Positions 20,337 to 30,209 of a DNA stretch of 47,282 nt are shown here, piece by piece; within the stretch, counting starts at the first letter, position 1; every line of letters starts with the position of its first letter. The position numbers and the translations under genes are program-made. The stretch comes from Bacteroidales bacterium. GTDB lineage: Bacteria; Bacteroidota; Bacteroidia; Bacteroidales; Dysgonomonadaceae. The stretch is from contig DUPB01000038.1 in assembly GCA_012838585.1 (NCBI GenBank), positions 1-47,282 of the forward strand. The letters are read 5' to 3'. Under the pieces are notes generated by a model. That model did no database searches. It was given only the letters and a program-made list of their open reading frames with translations, and was not told where the DNA came from.

Positions 20337-20807
20337 ATGGCTGTTACCTATATGACCGAAGAGGGACTTCGGAACTTGCAAGAAGAGCTGATCGATTTGG
20401 AATCGGTTCAGCGACCCGCGATATCGCGTCAGATAGCCGAGGCGAGAGACAAAGGCGATCTTTCGGAGAACGCGGAGTATGACGCCGCCAAAGAGGCGCA
20501 GGGCTTGCTGGAGGCGAAGATAGCGCGGCTGAAGGAGCTGATCGCGACGGCGAGGCTGATTGACGAAAGCAGGATCGGGACAGACGAGGTCAAGATCATG
20601 AACAAGGTCACCATCAAGAACGTGAAGACGAAGAAGCAGATGACCTACACGCTGGTTTCGGAGAGCGAGGCCGACCTCAAGAGTGGTAAGATCGCGGTGA
20701 ACACGCCTATCGCGCAGGGATTGCTGGGCAAGAAGGTGGGCGACGTGGTGGAGATTCAGGTGCCATCGGGCATCTTGACGTTCGAGGTAATGGATATATC
20801 CGTGTAA
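20337..20807 (+). CDS. greA: Transcription elongation factor GreA
   Basis: AVTYMTEEGLRNLQEELIDLESVQRPAISRQIAEARDKGDLSENAEYDAAKEAQGLLEAKIARL...; ATG at 20337 follows AAGGAGGAGTGAT; the track start at 20265 lies in the leader hairpin region. Confidence 0.97.
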   Translation: MAVTYMTEEGLRNLQEELIDLESVQRPAISRQIAEARDKGDLSENAEYDAAKEAQGLLEAKIARLKELIATARLIDESRIGTDEVKIMNKVTIKNVKTKKQMTYTLVSESEADLKSGKIAVNTPIAQGLLGKKVGDVVEIQVPSGILTFEVMDISV

Positions 20808-20840
20808 GGAAAGGAAACCGTGTAAGGAAAGGAGAGTAGT

Positions 20841-21239
20841 ATGGCAACGATATTTAGCAAAATTATAGCCGGGGAGATACCTTCCTATAAAGTGGCGGAG
20901 GACGAGCGTTTCTTCGCGTTTCTTGACATTAACCCCGTGGCTAAAGGGCATACCTTGGTCGTTCCCAAGCAGGAGACCGATTACCTGTTCGACCTGGATG
21001 ACGAGTGGCTCTCTGGCCTGGCACTCTTCTCCAAGAAGGTGGCGCTGGCCGTGAAGAAGGCCGTGCCGTGTAAACGAGTGGGGGTGCTGGTGATGGGGCT
21101 GGAGGTGCCGCACGCCCACGTTCATCTGATACCGATACAAAATGAGGGGGACTTGAACCCCGCCAAGCCGAAGCTATCACTCACCGAGGAGGAGTTCGAG
21201 AAGATAGCGGGCGACATCCAATCATTTTTCATGGCCTAA
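20841..21239 (+). CDS. HIT-family hydrolase
   Basis: 132 aa; IFSKIIAGEIPSYKVAEDERFFAFLDINPVAKGHTLVVPKQ and histidine triad HAHVHLIP. Confidence 0.96.
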   Translation: MATIFSKIIAGEIPSYKVAEDERFFAFLDINPVAKGHTLVVPKQETDYLFDLDDEWLSGLALFSKKVALAVKKAVPCKRVGVLVMGLEVPHAHVHLIPIQNEGDLNPAKPKLSLTEEEFEKIAGDIQSFFMA

Positions 21240-21253
21240 CCCGCCGTGGCGGG
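21240..21253 (+). other. GC-rich hairpin after the HIT gene
   Basis: CCCGCC-GT-GGCGGG, then CGTACTGTTTT. Confidence 0.5.
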
Positions 21254-21438
21254 CGTACTGTTTTGCCCGTTACCTGTTGTTGTTCGCACGCTCCGGGAGT
21301 AACTCCCCCGGTGAGGGTGATTCTTTGTACCGTTCTTATCCCCTGACGACCCGGGGGGCCGCCCCTGCCCGATCATCGCTCTCCTACGATGGCATGCTAT
21401 TTGCAAAAGAGAGGTAGAGACCATTTAGATTCTACGAT

Positions 21439-23337
21439 ATGATGATACGAAAAGGAGAGATTGGGGTATCCACGAGCAATATTTTCCCCATAATCAAGAA
21501 GTTTTTATACAGCGACCACGAGATATTCGTGCGAGAGATCGTGTCGAACGCGGTGGACGCGATCCAGAAAATGAAGACGCTGGCCGACGTGGGCGACTAC
21601 AAGGGCGAGCTGGGCGACCTGGCCGTGAGGGTTGCTATAGACAAGAAGAAGAAAACGTTGACCGTTTCCGATAGGGGCATCGGGATGACCGCCGAAGAGG
21701 TGGACAAGTACATCAACCAGATCGCCCTTTCGTCGGCCAACGACTTCCTGGAGCAGTACAAGGAGAACGCGAACGCGATCATCGGCCACTTCGGGTTGGG
21801 CTTTTACTCGTCGTTCATGGTGTCGAAAAGGGTAGAGATTATCACGAAATCCTACCAGGATGAAGCACCTGCCGTGAAGTGGGCCTGCGATGGCTCGCCG
21901 GAGTTCACCATGGAGGAGGTAGAGAAGTCGGACCGGGGTACCGATATCGTGCTGCATATGGATGAGGAGCACGTGGAGTACCTGGAGGAGGCCAAGATAG
22001 AGGCGCTCTTGAACAAGTACTGCAAGTTCTTGCCGGTTCCCATCGTCTTTGGAAAGAAGAGGGAGTGGAAAGAGGGCAAGATGGTCGATACGGATGAGGA
22101 CAACGTGATTAACCAGACCGAGCCGCTCTGGAAGAAACAGCCAGCGGGGCTCAAGGATGATGACTACCTGCAGTTTTACCGCGATTTGTATCCACACTCG
22201 TTCACGGAGGAACCGATGTTCTGGATTCACCTGAACGTGGATTACCCGTTTCACCTCACCGGTATACTCTACTTCCCCAAGATCAAAAGCAACTTAGACC
22301 TGCAACGCGACAAGATACAGCTCTATTGCAACCAGGTATTCGTGACCGATTCGGTAGAGGGGATCGTCCCCGAGTTCTTGACGCTGTTACATGGGGTAAT
22401 CGATTCGCCCGATATACCGCTTAACGTCTCTCGTTCTTACCTGCAGAGCGATAACAACGTCAAAAAAATATCGAACCACATCACCAAGAAGGTGGCGGAC
22501 AGGCTGGAAGAGCTTTTCAAGAAGGATCGTGCGCTGTATGAAGAGAAGTGGGAGAGCCTGAAGCTGTTCGTGGAGTACGGGATGCTTACCGAGGAGCGCT
22601 TCGTGGACCGGGCGATGAAATTCTTGTTGCTGAAGAACAGCGAGGGTAACTACTTCACGCTGGATGAGTATAAGACGCTGGTGGAAGCCAGCCAAGAGAA
22701 CAAGGAGGGCGAACTGCTCTTCCTTTATTCCGACGACCTGGAGGAGCAGCACACCCCCGTGAGCGCGGCCAAGGAGAAGGGGTATGATGTACTTCTGATG
22801 GACGGCCAGCTGGACGTGCACTGGATGGGACTGTTGGAGCGGAAGAGGGAGAAGACACGTTTCGTGAGGGTGGATAGCGACACGGTGGAGCATCTCATCG
22901 AGAAGGGTGAGGCGACCAAGGTGGAGTTGACCGACGAGCAGCAGGAGATCCTGGGCGAGGCGGTGAAAGCGGTACTTCCACCTATCGAGAAGACGGAGTT
23001 CAGCGTGGAGTTCAAGGCACTGGGTGAGCAGGGTGTTCCCGTGCAAATCACCAGGAACGAATTCTCCAGGAGGATGAAGGAGATGGCGGCCATGCAGCAG
23101 CAGATGGCGTTCTACGGAGAGATGCCCGATATGTGCCAGGTGGTGCTGAACGTGGATGACCCGAGGCTGAAAACGTGGATGACCGAAAATGAGAACGTGG
23201 AGAAAGAGAAGGTCGTGGAAAAAGCGAAAAACGACGACCGCTTGAAACAGATGATCGACTTGGCATTGCTCTCCAGCGGTATGTTAAAGGGAGAGGCGCT
23301 GAGCGATTTCGTGAAGCGTAATTTCGAGACGATATGA
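21439..23337 (+). CDS. htpG: Molecular chaperone HtpG (Hsp90)
   Basis: 632 aa; FLYSDHEIFVREIVSNAVDAIQKMK, VSDRGIGMTAEEV, IGHFGLGFYSSFMV. Confidence 0.97.
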   Translation: MMIRKGEIGVSTSNIFPIIKKFLYSDHEIFVREIVSNAVDAIQKMKTLADVGDYKGELGDLAVRVAIDKKKKTLTVSDRGIGMTAEEVDKYINQIALSSANDFLEQYKENANAIIGHFGLGFYSSFMVSKRVEIITKSYQDEAPAVKWACDGSPEFTMEEVEKSDRGTDIVLHMDEEHVEYLEEAKIEALLNKYCKFLPVPIVFGKKREWKEGKMVDTDEDNVINQTEPLWKKQPAGLKDDDYLQFYRDLYPHSFTEEPMFWIHLNVDYPFHLTGILYFPKIKSNLDLQRDKIQLYCNQVFVTDSVEGIVPEFLTLLHGVIDSPDIPLNVSRSYLQSDNNVKKISNHITKKVADRLEELFKKDRALYEEKWESLKLFVEYGMLTEERFVDRAMKFLLLKNSEGNYFTLDEYKTLVEASQENKEGELLFLYSDDLEEQHTPVSAAKEKGYDVLLMDGQLDVHWMGLLERKREKTRFVRVDSDTVEHLIEKGEATKVELTDEQQEILGEAVKAVLPPIEKTEFSVEFKALGEQGVPVQITRNEFSRRMKEMAAMQQQMAFYGEMPDMCQVVLNVDDPRLKTWMTENENVEKEKVVEKAKNDDRLKQMIDLALLSSGMLKGEALSDFVKRNFETI

Positions 23338-24284
23338 ATAAAGCGTATGACGCAACCTACTCTCCCTTTAGGTCGTTCACCCGGGAGGAGTGGAAGAAGC
23401 TGGAGGAGCACCCCATGTTCCCGATTACCGGCATCGACCTTACCAAGTTGCAGGCCATGAACGAACCATTGACCATGGAGGAGGTGGAGGATATTTACAT
23501 CCCCTTGGTCCGGCTACTGCAGATTCACGTTGCCCACTACCGCAACCTGCACGACGAGCGGGACCGCTTCTTCCAGAACGCGAGCAAGCCGATTCCCTAC
23601 ATCATCGGGATAGCGGGGAGTGTGGCCGCTGGCAAGAGCACCACGGCACGGGTGCTGCAGAAGCTCTTGTCGATGACTCCAGGACAGCCCCGGGTAGAGC
23701 TAATTACCACCGATGGGTTCCTCTACTCCAATAAGGAGCTGGAGCGGCGGGGTATCTTTAACAAGAAGGGTTTTCCCGAGAGCTACGATACAAGACGTTT
23801 GGTCGGCTTCCTCGCTGGCGTTAAATCGGGGCGCGATGTGCTGGAGGTACCGGTCTACTCGCACCTCGCCTATGACGTGCTGGAAGGCAAGAAGCAGGTG
23901 ATCGATCGGCCCGACATTTTGATCGTGGAGGGGATTAATGTGCTACAGGTATCGATGAGCAAGAAGGCGAGGCGGCAGGTGTTCGTGTCGGATTTCTTCG
24001 ATTTCTCCATCTACGTTGACGCGAGCGAGAAAGATCTTAGGGAATGGTACCTGCGGCGGTTCGAGAAGTTGCAGCAGACAGCCTTCCAAGACCCGGACTC
24101 CTACTTTCATCCCTACGCCTCGCATCCGATGGAGGAGCTGTTAGAGCTTGCCAACCAGGTGTGGGATGAGATCAACCTGCCCAATTTGACCCAGAATATT
24201 TTGCCGACCCGATTCAGGGCCGATCTGATCCTGGAAAAGGGTGAATGTCATTTTGTCAGAGGGGTACGTATCCGAAAGATTTAG
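23334..24284 (+). CDS. coaA: Type I pantothenate kinase
   Basis: 316 aa; YIIGIAGSVAAGKSTTARVLQ, ELITTDGFLYSNKELERRGIFNKKGFPESYD, ILIVEGINVLQ; ATGA overlap with htpG. Confidence 0.96.
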   Translation: MNKAYDATYSPFRSFTREEWKKLEEHPMFPITGIDLTKLQAMNEPLTMEEVEDIYIPLVRLLQIHVAHYRNLHDERDRFFQNASKPIPYIIGIAGSVAAGKSTTARVLQKLLSMTPGQPRVELITTDGFLYSNKELERRGIFNKKGFPESYDTRRLVGFLAGVKSGRDVLEVPVYSHLAYDVLEGKKQVIDRPDILIVEGINVLQVSMSKKARRQVFVSDFFDFSIYVDASEKDLREWYLRRFEKLQQTAFQDPDSYFHPYASHPMEELLELANQVWDEINLPNLTQNILPTRFRADLILEKGECHFVRGVRIRKI

Positions 24285-24343
24285 TCCTATCAGTTTTATT
24301 AACACTAATTAATCGTTTTTACGGGGAACGGGTACGTTTCATT

Positions 24344-24365
24344 CAGATATATCTGCATATATTTG
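24344..24365 (+). promoter_or_regulatory. Perfect 12-bp palindrome CAGATATATCTG just upstream of a TATATTTG -7 box (ECF sigma gene promoter region)
   Basis: Palindrome 24344-24355; TAnnTTTG match at 24358-24365. Confidence 0.5.
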
Positions 24366-24400
24366 TATGACAACAATCGACATTTAACACATCACGCTTA

Positions 24401-24931
24401 ATGTCATCGCTTATGAAGACAAAAATAGCTTTCGAGAAACAACTACTGAGCTTACAAGACAACATGTTTAATTTCGCGTTATCGCTCACGGCCGACCGGG
24501 AAGAGGCGAAGGACCTACTGCAGGAGACCACGCTTCGGGTGCTGGATAACCGGGAGAAGTATTACGAGAACGTGAACTTCAAAGGGTGGGTGTTCACCAT
24601 CATGCACAATATATTCGTGAATAACTACCGGAAGTTGGTCAGAAGCCAAACCATTGTAGATAGAACGGAAAACCTGTACCACCTTAACCTGCCGCAAGAT
24701 TCGGGGTTCGATACACCCGATGGAGCGTACACCATCAAGGAGATCAACAAGGCCATCAACAGCTTCACGGACGAGTACAAGGTACCCTTCTCCATGCACG
24801 TGTTAGGGTACAAGTACGAGGAGATCGCCCGGCACCTGGAGCTGCCACTCGGTACGGTTAAGAGCCGCATTTTCTTCGCCAGGAAACGGCTGCAGGAGAT
24901 GCTGAAAGATTTCAGGTACTACGCGGAATAA
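24401..24931 (+). CDS. RNA polymerase ECF-type sigma factor
   Basis: 176 aa; start may be 24413; LTADREEAKDLLQETTLRVLDNREKYYENVNFKGWVFTIMHNIFVNNYRK, EEIARHLELPLGTVKSRIFFARKRLQEML. Confidence 0.93.
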   Translation: MSSLMKTKIAFEKQLLSLQDNMFNFALSLTADREEAKDLLQETTLRVLDNREKYYENVNFKGWVFTIMHNIFVNNYRKLVRSQTIVDRTENLYHLNLPQDSGFDTPDGAYTIKEINKAINSFTDEYKVPFSMHVLGYKYEEIARHLELPLGTVKSRIFFARKRLQEMLKDFRYYAE

Positions 24932-24943
24932 TTCATTTATTTA

Positions 24944-25079
24944 TTTTCTTCTTTCAGGCTCGACTGACGCAAACATTTGCGATAAGCCGAACGCAGAGTC
25001 AAGCTTGCTTGAACTATGCTGAGGCGAGCAAATATCTACTGAGTGAATTTTGCGAGGTCTTCGCACTGAAAGAAGAAAA
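24944..25079. repeat. Intergenic structured repeat, copy A (short form)
   Basis: 24951-25055 matches 42334-42438 at 104/105; bounded by perfect 14-bp inverted arms TTTTCTTCTTTCAG / CTGAAAGAAGAAAA. Confidence 0.9.
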
Positions 25080-25100
25080 AGATATCAAATCACCAGAAAG

Positions 25101-27593
25101 TTACGAAACATCTTTTGATACTTTTTCTTTTGTAGGAATGGTGAATCGTTTGGGGTTTTTCACTTTCTCCTTCATCAACGCCAGATCCAGCACCTCCCGT
25201 ACGTCATCCACGTAGTGAAAGCGAAGTCCTTTCACGTATTCCGGCTTGACTTCATCCACATTTCTCCTGTTCTCTTTGCTGAGGATAATATCCTTGATTC
25301 CTGCCCGCTTGGCCGCGAGGATCTTTTCACGTATGCCACCCACGGGTAGAACCTTCCCACGGAGGGTGATTTCGCCTGTCATAGCCAGATTGGCTCGTAC
25401 CTTTCGTTGGGTGTAAGTCGATGCGAGCGAGGTGATCATGGTGATTCCCGCCGATGGTCCATCCTTTGGAATGGCTCCCTCGGGAACGTGGATGTGCGTG
25501 TTCCAGTGCTCGAACACTTCAGGGTTGATGCCCAACTCTTCCGCGTGCGCGTGCACGTACTCCATGGCGAGCATGGCCGACTCCTTCATCACCTCTCCCA
25601 GGTTACCGGTTATGGTGAGCTTCGACCCCTTACCGCGGCTCACGGAGCTCTCCACGAAAAGGATCTCCCCGCCGACGGCGGTCCAGGCCAATCCCGTTAC
25701 TACCCCGGCGTACTCGTTACCCTGGTAGCGCTCTTTACTGTACTCTTCAACACCCAGGTAATCCTTAAGATCGCCCACCCTTAATGATTTGGGATAAGGT
25801 TCCCCGGTCGCTATCTTACGTGCCACGCGGCGCATCACCTTGGCGATCTTTTTGTTGAGTTCACGCACGCCCGACTCGCGGGTGTAATGCTCAATGATCC
25901 GCTGCAGGGTAGGCTTGGGTATCTTGAACGCGCCCTTCTTGATCCCGTGGTTATTCAACTCTTTGGGCACCAAGTGGCGGTGGGCTATCTCCACCTTCTC
26001 CTCGGTGATGTAGCCACCCACGTTAATCAACTCCATCCGGTCGAGTAGGGGTTGAGGAACCGCGCTCAAGTTGTTCGCCGTGGCAATAAAGAGCACCTTC
26101 GACAGGTCGTAGGGTATGGATAGGTAGTTGTCGTGAAACGCCGAGTTCTGCTCCGGGTCAAGCACCTCGAGTAGCGCTGAAGAGGGATCACCCCGGAAGT
26201 CGCTGCCGATCTTATCCACCTCGTCTAACACGAACACGGGATTAGACGACCCGGCCTTTTGCAGGCTGTGGATAATCCGCCCGGGGATGGCACCGATGTA
26301 GGTGCGGCGGTGACCCCGTATCTCGGCCTCGTCATGCAGGCCACCTAGTGATATGCGGACGTACTTGCGGTTGAGCGCCTCGGCAATCGATTTCCCTAAA
26401 GAGGTCTTGCCCACGCCCGGGGGACCGTAGAGGCAGAGGATGGGCGACTTAAGGTCACCCTTCAGCTTCAAGACAGCCAGGTGCTCGATAACCCGCTCCT
26501 TCACTTTCTCCATGCCAAAGTGGTCTCGGTCAAGGATCCTTTGGGCATTCGTCAAGTTAAAGTTGTCTTGGGTGTACTCGCCCCAGGGAAGCTCCAGGAT
26601 GGTTTGGAGGTAGCCGTACTGCACCGAGTAGTCGGGCGATTGCGGGTTGAGTCGCTCCAGCTTGGTTACCTCCTTCTCGAAGGTTTCGCTCACCTCGGCG
26701 CTCCACTTTTTCTCCTTCGCCTTCTCCCTGAACTCGTTGATCTCAATCTGTTGGGCGTTACCCCCCAATTCCTCCTGAATGGTCCTGATCTGTTGCTGCA
26801 AGAAGTACTCTTTCTGTTGCTGGTTGAGGTCCTCGCGGGTCTTCATCTGGATGTTCAGTTTAAGCTCCAGTACTTGTGCCTCGCGGTTAAGGATCATCAG
26901 CAGCCGGTAGGCCTGCTCTTTCTCGTCATTGATGCTCAGCAGCTCCTGTTTCTCGCGACTCTCTATCGGCAGGTTGGTGCCGCAGTAGCTGATCAGCATA
27001 CTGGAGAAAGCCTCGCTGCGAAGCGTGCTCAGTAGCTCTTTCGGGGGATCTCCCAATAGGTGAAACATATGCAGCATGGCGTCGCGGATCGAGTCGAGGA
27101 TGGCGTTGAACTCCTTATCGTCCTTCGGTGCCGGGATTGACTCGCGGATTTTGTAGGTAGCGGTAAAAAAGGGGCTCACTTGCGTGATCTCGAGCCACTC
27201 GAACCGCTGCTTGGCTTGAACGATAATGCTGTAGTTGTTGTCGCCTAGCTCGATAACGCGAATCACCTCCGCGATAACACCGATGCGGTAAAGATCCTCC
27301 CTGCCAGGGTCTTCCACGTCGATATCCTTTTGGCAAACGAGTCCGATATAGCGCTGTTTGCCGCCCAATGATTTCACCAGGTCGATTGACTTTTTCCTGC
27401 CTACCGAGATGGGGATGGTGCTTCCCGGGAAGACAATGGTGTTTCGCAAGGGGAGTATGGGGAGCGTCTCCTGAAGGAGCGATTCATCAATATCGGTATT
27501 ACCCTCGATGAAGTCACTGCCGATAAACGAGATAATTTCTCCCGTCGGTTCGTTATCACTGAATGTATTTTTTTTGAATGGATTCATTTGCAT
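25101..27593 (-). CDS. lon: ATP-dependent endopeptidase Lon
   Basis: [41 protein letters not shown], catalytic [11 protein letters not shown]; start set at MQMNPFKK although the ORF extends to 27668. Confidence 0.97.
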   Translation of the reverse strand: MQMNPFKKNTFSDNEPTGEIISFIGSDFIEGNTDIDESLLQETLPILPLRNTIVFPGSTIPISVGRKKSIDLVKSLGGKQRYIGLVCQKDIDVEDPGREDLYRIGVIAEVIRVIELGDNNYSIIVQAKQRFEWLEITQVSPFFTATYKIRESIPAPKDDKEFNAILDSIRDAMLHMFHLLGDPPKELLSTLRSEAFSSMLISYCGTNLPIESREKQELLSINDEKEQAYRLLMILNREAQVLELKLNIQMKTREDLNQQQKEYFLQQQIRTIQEELGGNAQQIEINEFREKAKEKKWSAEVSETFEKEVTKLERLNPQSPDYSVQYGYLQTILELPWGEYTQDNFNLTNAQRILDRDHFGMEKVKERVIEHLAVLKLKGDLKSPILCLYGPPGVGKTSLGKSIAEALNRKYVRISLGGLHDEAEIRGHRRTYIGAIPGRIIHSLQKAGSSNPVFVLDEVDKIGSDFRGDPSSALLEVLDPEQNSAFHDNYLSIPYDLSKVLFIATANNLSAVPQPLLDRMELINVGGYITEEKVEIAHRHLVPKELNNHGIKKGAFKIPKPTLQRIIEHYTRESGVRELNKKIAKVMRRVARKIATGEPYPKSLRVGDLKDYLGVEEYSKERYQGNEYAGVVTGLAWTAVGGEILFVESSVSRGKGSKLTITGNLGEVMKESAMLAMEYVHAHAEELGINPEVFEHWNTHIHVPEGAIPKDGPSAGITMITSLASTYTQRKVRANLAMTGEITLRGKVLPVGGIREKILAAKRAGIKDIILSKENRRNVDEVKPEYVKGLRFHYVDDVREVLDLALMKEKVKNPKRFTIPTKEKVSKDVS

Positions 27594-27898
27594 ATGTCTT
27601 ATTTTTTTCAAACGGGATAGTGCTCCCTTTTGTTTGAAGCATAGTATATCGTTCAAAATCCGTGCCAAAAGGGCGAAGGGTGCGCTTCCTTGCTGTTTGT
27701 CCTTAGGGCATCTACTATTTGAACTTACAGTAGCGCGATATTGTTTTTTTATGTACGTTTTTTCATCTATTTTTGTGGGAAAAGATAAACCGCGACTCTA
27801 AACCGATGCTTTTCCCCCGAGAGATTTGCCTCGTGGTTGGATGACACCTAACACGGGAAACAGGTAGGTTGAGGCTTATTTCATTTTAAACATTAGAA

Positions 27899-29530
27899 AT
27901 GATGAGAAGAATTGTGTTGCTAAGCTTGATGATGGTGGTTACCACGTTGTTCGTTTGGGGCATGGATACGGTGCATGTGAAGCAGACCCGGATCCCCATC
28001 CTGATTGACCGGGTGGATAACGTGCTCTTTTACCTCCGCGTTGATGCACAAGAGGCGGAGGTATTGGATGAGGTTGTCCTGCGCTTCGCGGAACCGGTGA
28101 ACCTCGATGAGGTGGAGGCGGTGAAGCTCTATTACAGTGGGACGGAAGCACCACAGCGTGCGGGACAACTGCACTACGCGCCGGTACACCAGTACGTGTC
28201 GAGCCACGTGCCGGGGAAGACGCGGTGCGCCAACCCCTCCTACTCGCTCAAGGTGGAGGAGGTGATCGCCCCGGTGAACGAGGTGACCTTCTCGCCGGGT
28301 TATAAGCTGTTTCCCGGCATCAACTACTTCTGGGTGAGCCTGCAGATGATACCGAACACGTCACTCCTCTCGACCATCGATGTGGAGTTGAGTTCGGTGA
28401 AGCTGGACGGGCAAGAGGCGCCGCTAGCCTTTGCCGCGGAAAGGGCAACACACCGGATGGGTATCGGCGTGCGCCATGCCGGCGATGATGGCTCGGCCGC
28501 GTACCGTATCCCTGGCTTGGTCACTTCTAAAAAGGGCAGTTTGTTGGGCGTGTATGACGTGCGGTATAACAGCAGCGTGGACCTGCAGGAGTACGTGGAC
28601 GTGGGGTTGAGCCGGAGCACCGATAAGGGGCAGACCTGGGAAAAAATGCGGTTGCCGCTTAGCTTCGGGGAGCATGGGGGAATGCCCAAGGCGCAGAACG
28701 GCGTGGGCGACCCTTCTATCCTGGTGGACGACGTGACCGGGGCGATATGGGTGATCGCCGCCTGGACCCATGGTATGGGTAACGGGCGCGCGTGGGTGAA
28801 CTCGATGGACGGCAACGGTAAGGAGACCACCGCGCAGCTGGTGTTGGCGAAGAGCACGGACGACGGTAGGACCTGGTCGGCCCCCATCAACATCACCGAG
28901 CAGGTAAAGGATCCCTCGTGGAATTTCTTGCTGCAGGGACCGGGTATGGGAATCACCATGGCCGATGGCACGCTGGTCTTCCCCATCCAGTTTATCGACC
29001 CGGAGCGTGTGCCTCACGCCGGCGTGATGTATAGCAAGGATCGTGGGGAGAGCTGGACCATTCATGAGCCGGCCCGCTCCAACACCACCGAGGCGCAGGT
29101 GGCCGAGGTGGAGCCCGGGGTGCTGATGCTGAACATGCGGGATAACCGGGGTGGTAGCCGGGCTGTCGCCGTGACAAGCGACCTTGGGAAAACGTGGAGA
29201 GAGCACCCGTCATCGAGAAGCGTCTTGCAAGAGCCGGTTTGCATGGCTAGCCTTATCGCCGTGAAAGCAGAGGATAACGTGCTGGGGAGAGATCTCTTGC
29301 TCTTCTCCAACCCGAACTCTACGAAGCACCGCCACTTGATCACCATCAAGGCGAGCCTGGATGGGGGACTCACTTTCCCCAACGAGTACCAGGTGATGTT
29401 GGACGAAGACTCGGGCTGGGGCTACTCTTGCCTGACGATGATCGATAGGGAGACGGTGGGCATCCTCTACGAGAGCAGCGTGGCGCACATGACCTTCCAG
29501 GCGGTTAAGTTGACCGATATCGTGAAGTGA
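27899..29530 (+). CDS. Secreted exo-alpha-sialidase (BNR-repeat, GH33-like)
   Basis: 543 aa; signal peptide, YRIPGLVTSKKGSLLGVYDVRYNSSVDLQEYVDVGLSRSTDKGQTW, Asp-box SKDRGESWTI and TSDLGKTWRE, YESS near the C-terminus. Confidence 0.93.
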   Translation: MMRRIVLLSLMMVVTTLFVWGMDTVHVKQTRIPILIDRVDNVLFYLRVDAQEAEVLDEVVLRFAEPVNLDEVEAVKLYYSGTEAPQRAGQLHYAPVHQYVSSHVPGKTRCANPSYSLKVEEVIAPVNEVTFSPGYKLFPGINYFWVSLQMIPNTSLLSTIDVELSSVKLDGQEAPLAFAAERATHRMGIGVRHAGDDGSAAYRIPGLVTSKKGSLLGVYDVRYNSSVDLQEYVDVGLSRSTDKGQTWEKMRLPLSFGEHGGMPKAQNGVGDPSILVDDVTGAIWVIAAWTHGMGNGRAWVNSMDGNGKETTAQLVLAKSTDDGRTWSAPINITEQVKDPSWNFLLQGPGMGITMADGTLVFPIQFIDPERVPHAGVMYSKDRGESWTIHEPARSNTTEAQVAEVEPGVLMLNMRDNRGGSRAVAVTSDLGKTWREHPSSRSVLQEPVCMASLIAVKAEDNVLGRDLLLFSNPNSTKHRHLITIKASLDGGLTFPNEYQVMLDEDSGWGYSCLTMIDRETVGILYESSVAHMTFQAVKLTDIVK

Positions 29531-29651
29531 CCGGGAAAACGTTGTAGGTTGAACCAGTCACGTGAAAGTGGCCAATATATATCGTGTAAAAAAGGGATGA
29601 ATCGTTTCCGCGGGAGCGTTTATCAATGTAATATCACAACTACTTTAATAA

Positions 29652-30197
29652 TTGGAAAAAGTGAAAGATACCATTACCATTAAGGACAAGCAGTTCGAGT
29701 TGTTTATCGAGCAGCAGGTGATAGAGGAGGGAGTCAAGCGGGTGGCCAAGCAGATGAACGCCGACCTGGATGGGAAGGATCCCCTTTTCGTTGTCGTGCT
29801 GAACGGGGCGTTCATGTTCGCGGGTGAGCTGATGAAAGAGGTGGCCATCCCCTGCGAGATTACCTTCGTCCGGCTGGCTTCGTACCAGGGAACGGAGACC
29901 ACCCACCAGGTGCAGGAGCTGCTGGGGTTGAACGAGAGCATCAAGGGGCGCGTGGTGGTGATCGTGGAGGACATCGTGGATAGCGGGAACACCATGGTAG
30001 CCCTGATTGCCGAGCTGATGAAGCACGAACCCGCCGAGGTGAGGATTGCCACCCTGCTCTTTAAGCCGGCCGCGTTGAAGCAGAAGCTCTCCCCCGATTA
30101 CGTGGCGCTTGAGATTCCCAATGATTTTATCGTGGGGTACGGGTTGGATTACGATGGCTACGGGAGAAACATCAAGGATATCTACAAGGTCAAATGA
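29652..30197 (+). CDS. hpt: Hypoxanthine phosphoribosyltransferase (TTG or GTG start)
   Basis: 181 aa; VVVLNGAFMFAGELMKEV, VVVIVEDIVDSGNTMVALI, DFIVGYGLDYDGYGRNI; no upstream in-frame ATG. Confidence 0.93.
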   Translation: MEKVKDTITIKDKQFELFIEQQVIEEGVKRVAKQMNADLDGKDPLFVVVLNGAFMFAGELMKEVAIPCEITFVRLASYQGTETTHQVQELLGLNESIKGRVVVIVEDIVDSGNTMVALIAELMKHEPAEVRIATLLFKPAALKQKLSPDYVALEIPNDFIVGYGLDYDGYGRNIKDIYKVK

Positions 30198-30209
30198 GGT
30201 GGAGGTGAG

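Noticed and set aside
21505-22254. 249-aa minus-strand ORF inside htpG (also 22387-23046, 20322-21140)
   Set aside because: Antisense to confidently identified genes; Leu/His/Arg-rich translations typical of reverse-frame artefacts.
25009-25215. 68-aa ORF sharing NYAEASKYLLSEFC with the ORF at 42317-42541
   Set aside because: The shared peptide is only the translation of the near-identical DNA repeat; start contexts differ and one overlaps the 3' end of lon, so it is not evidence of a protein family.
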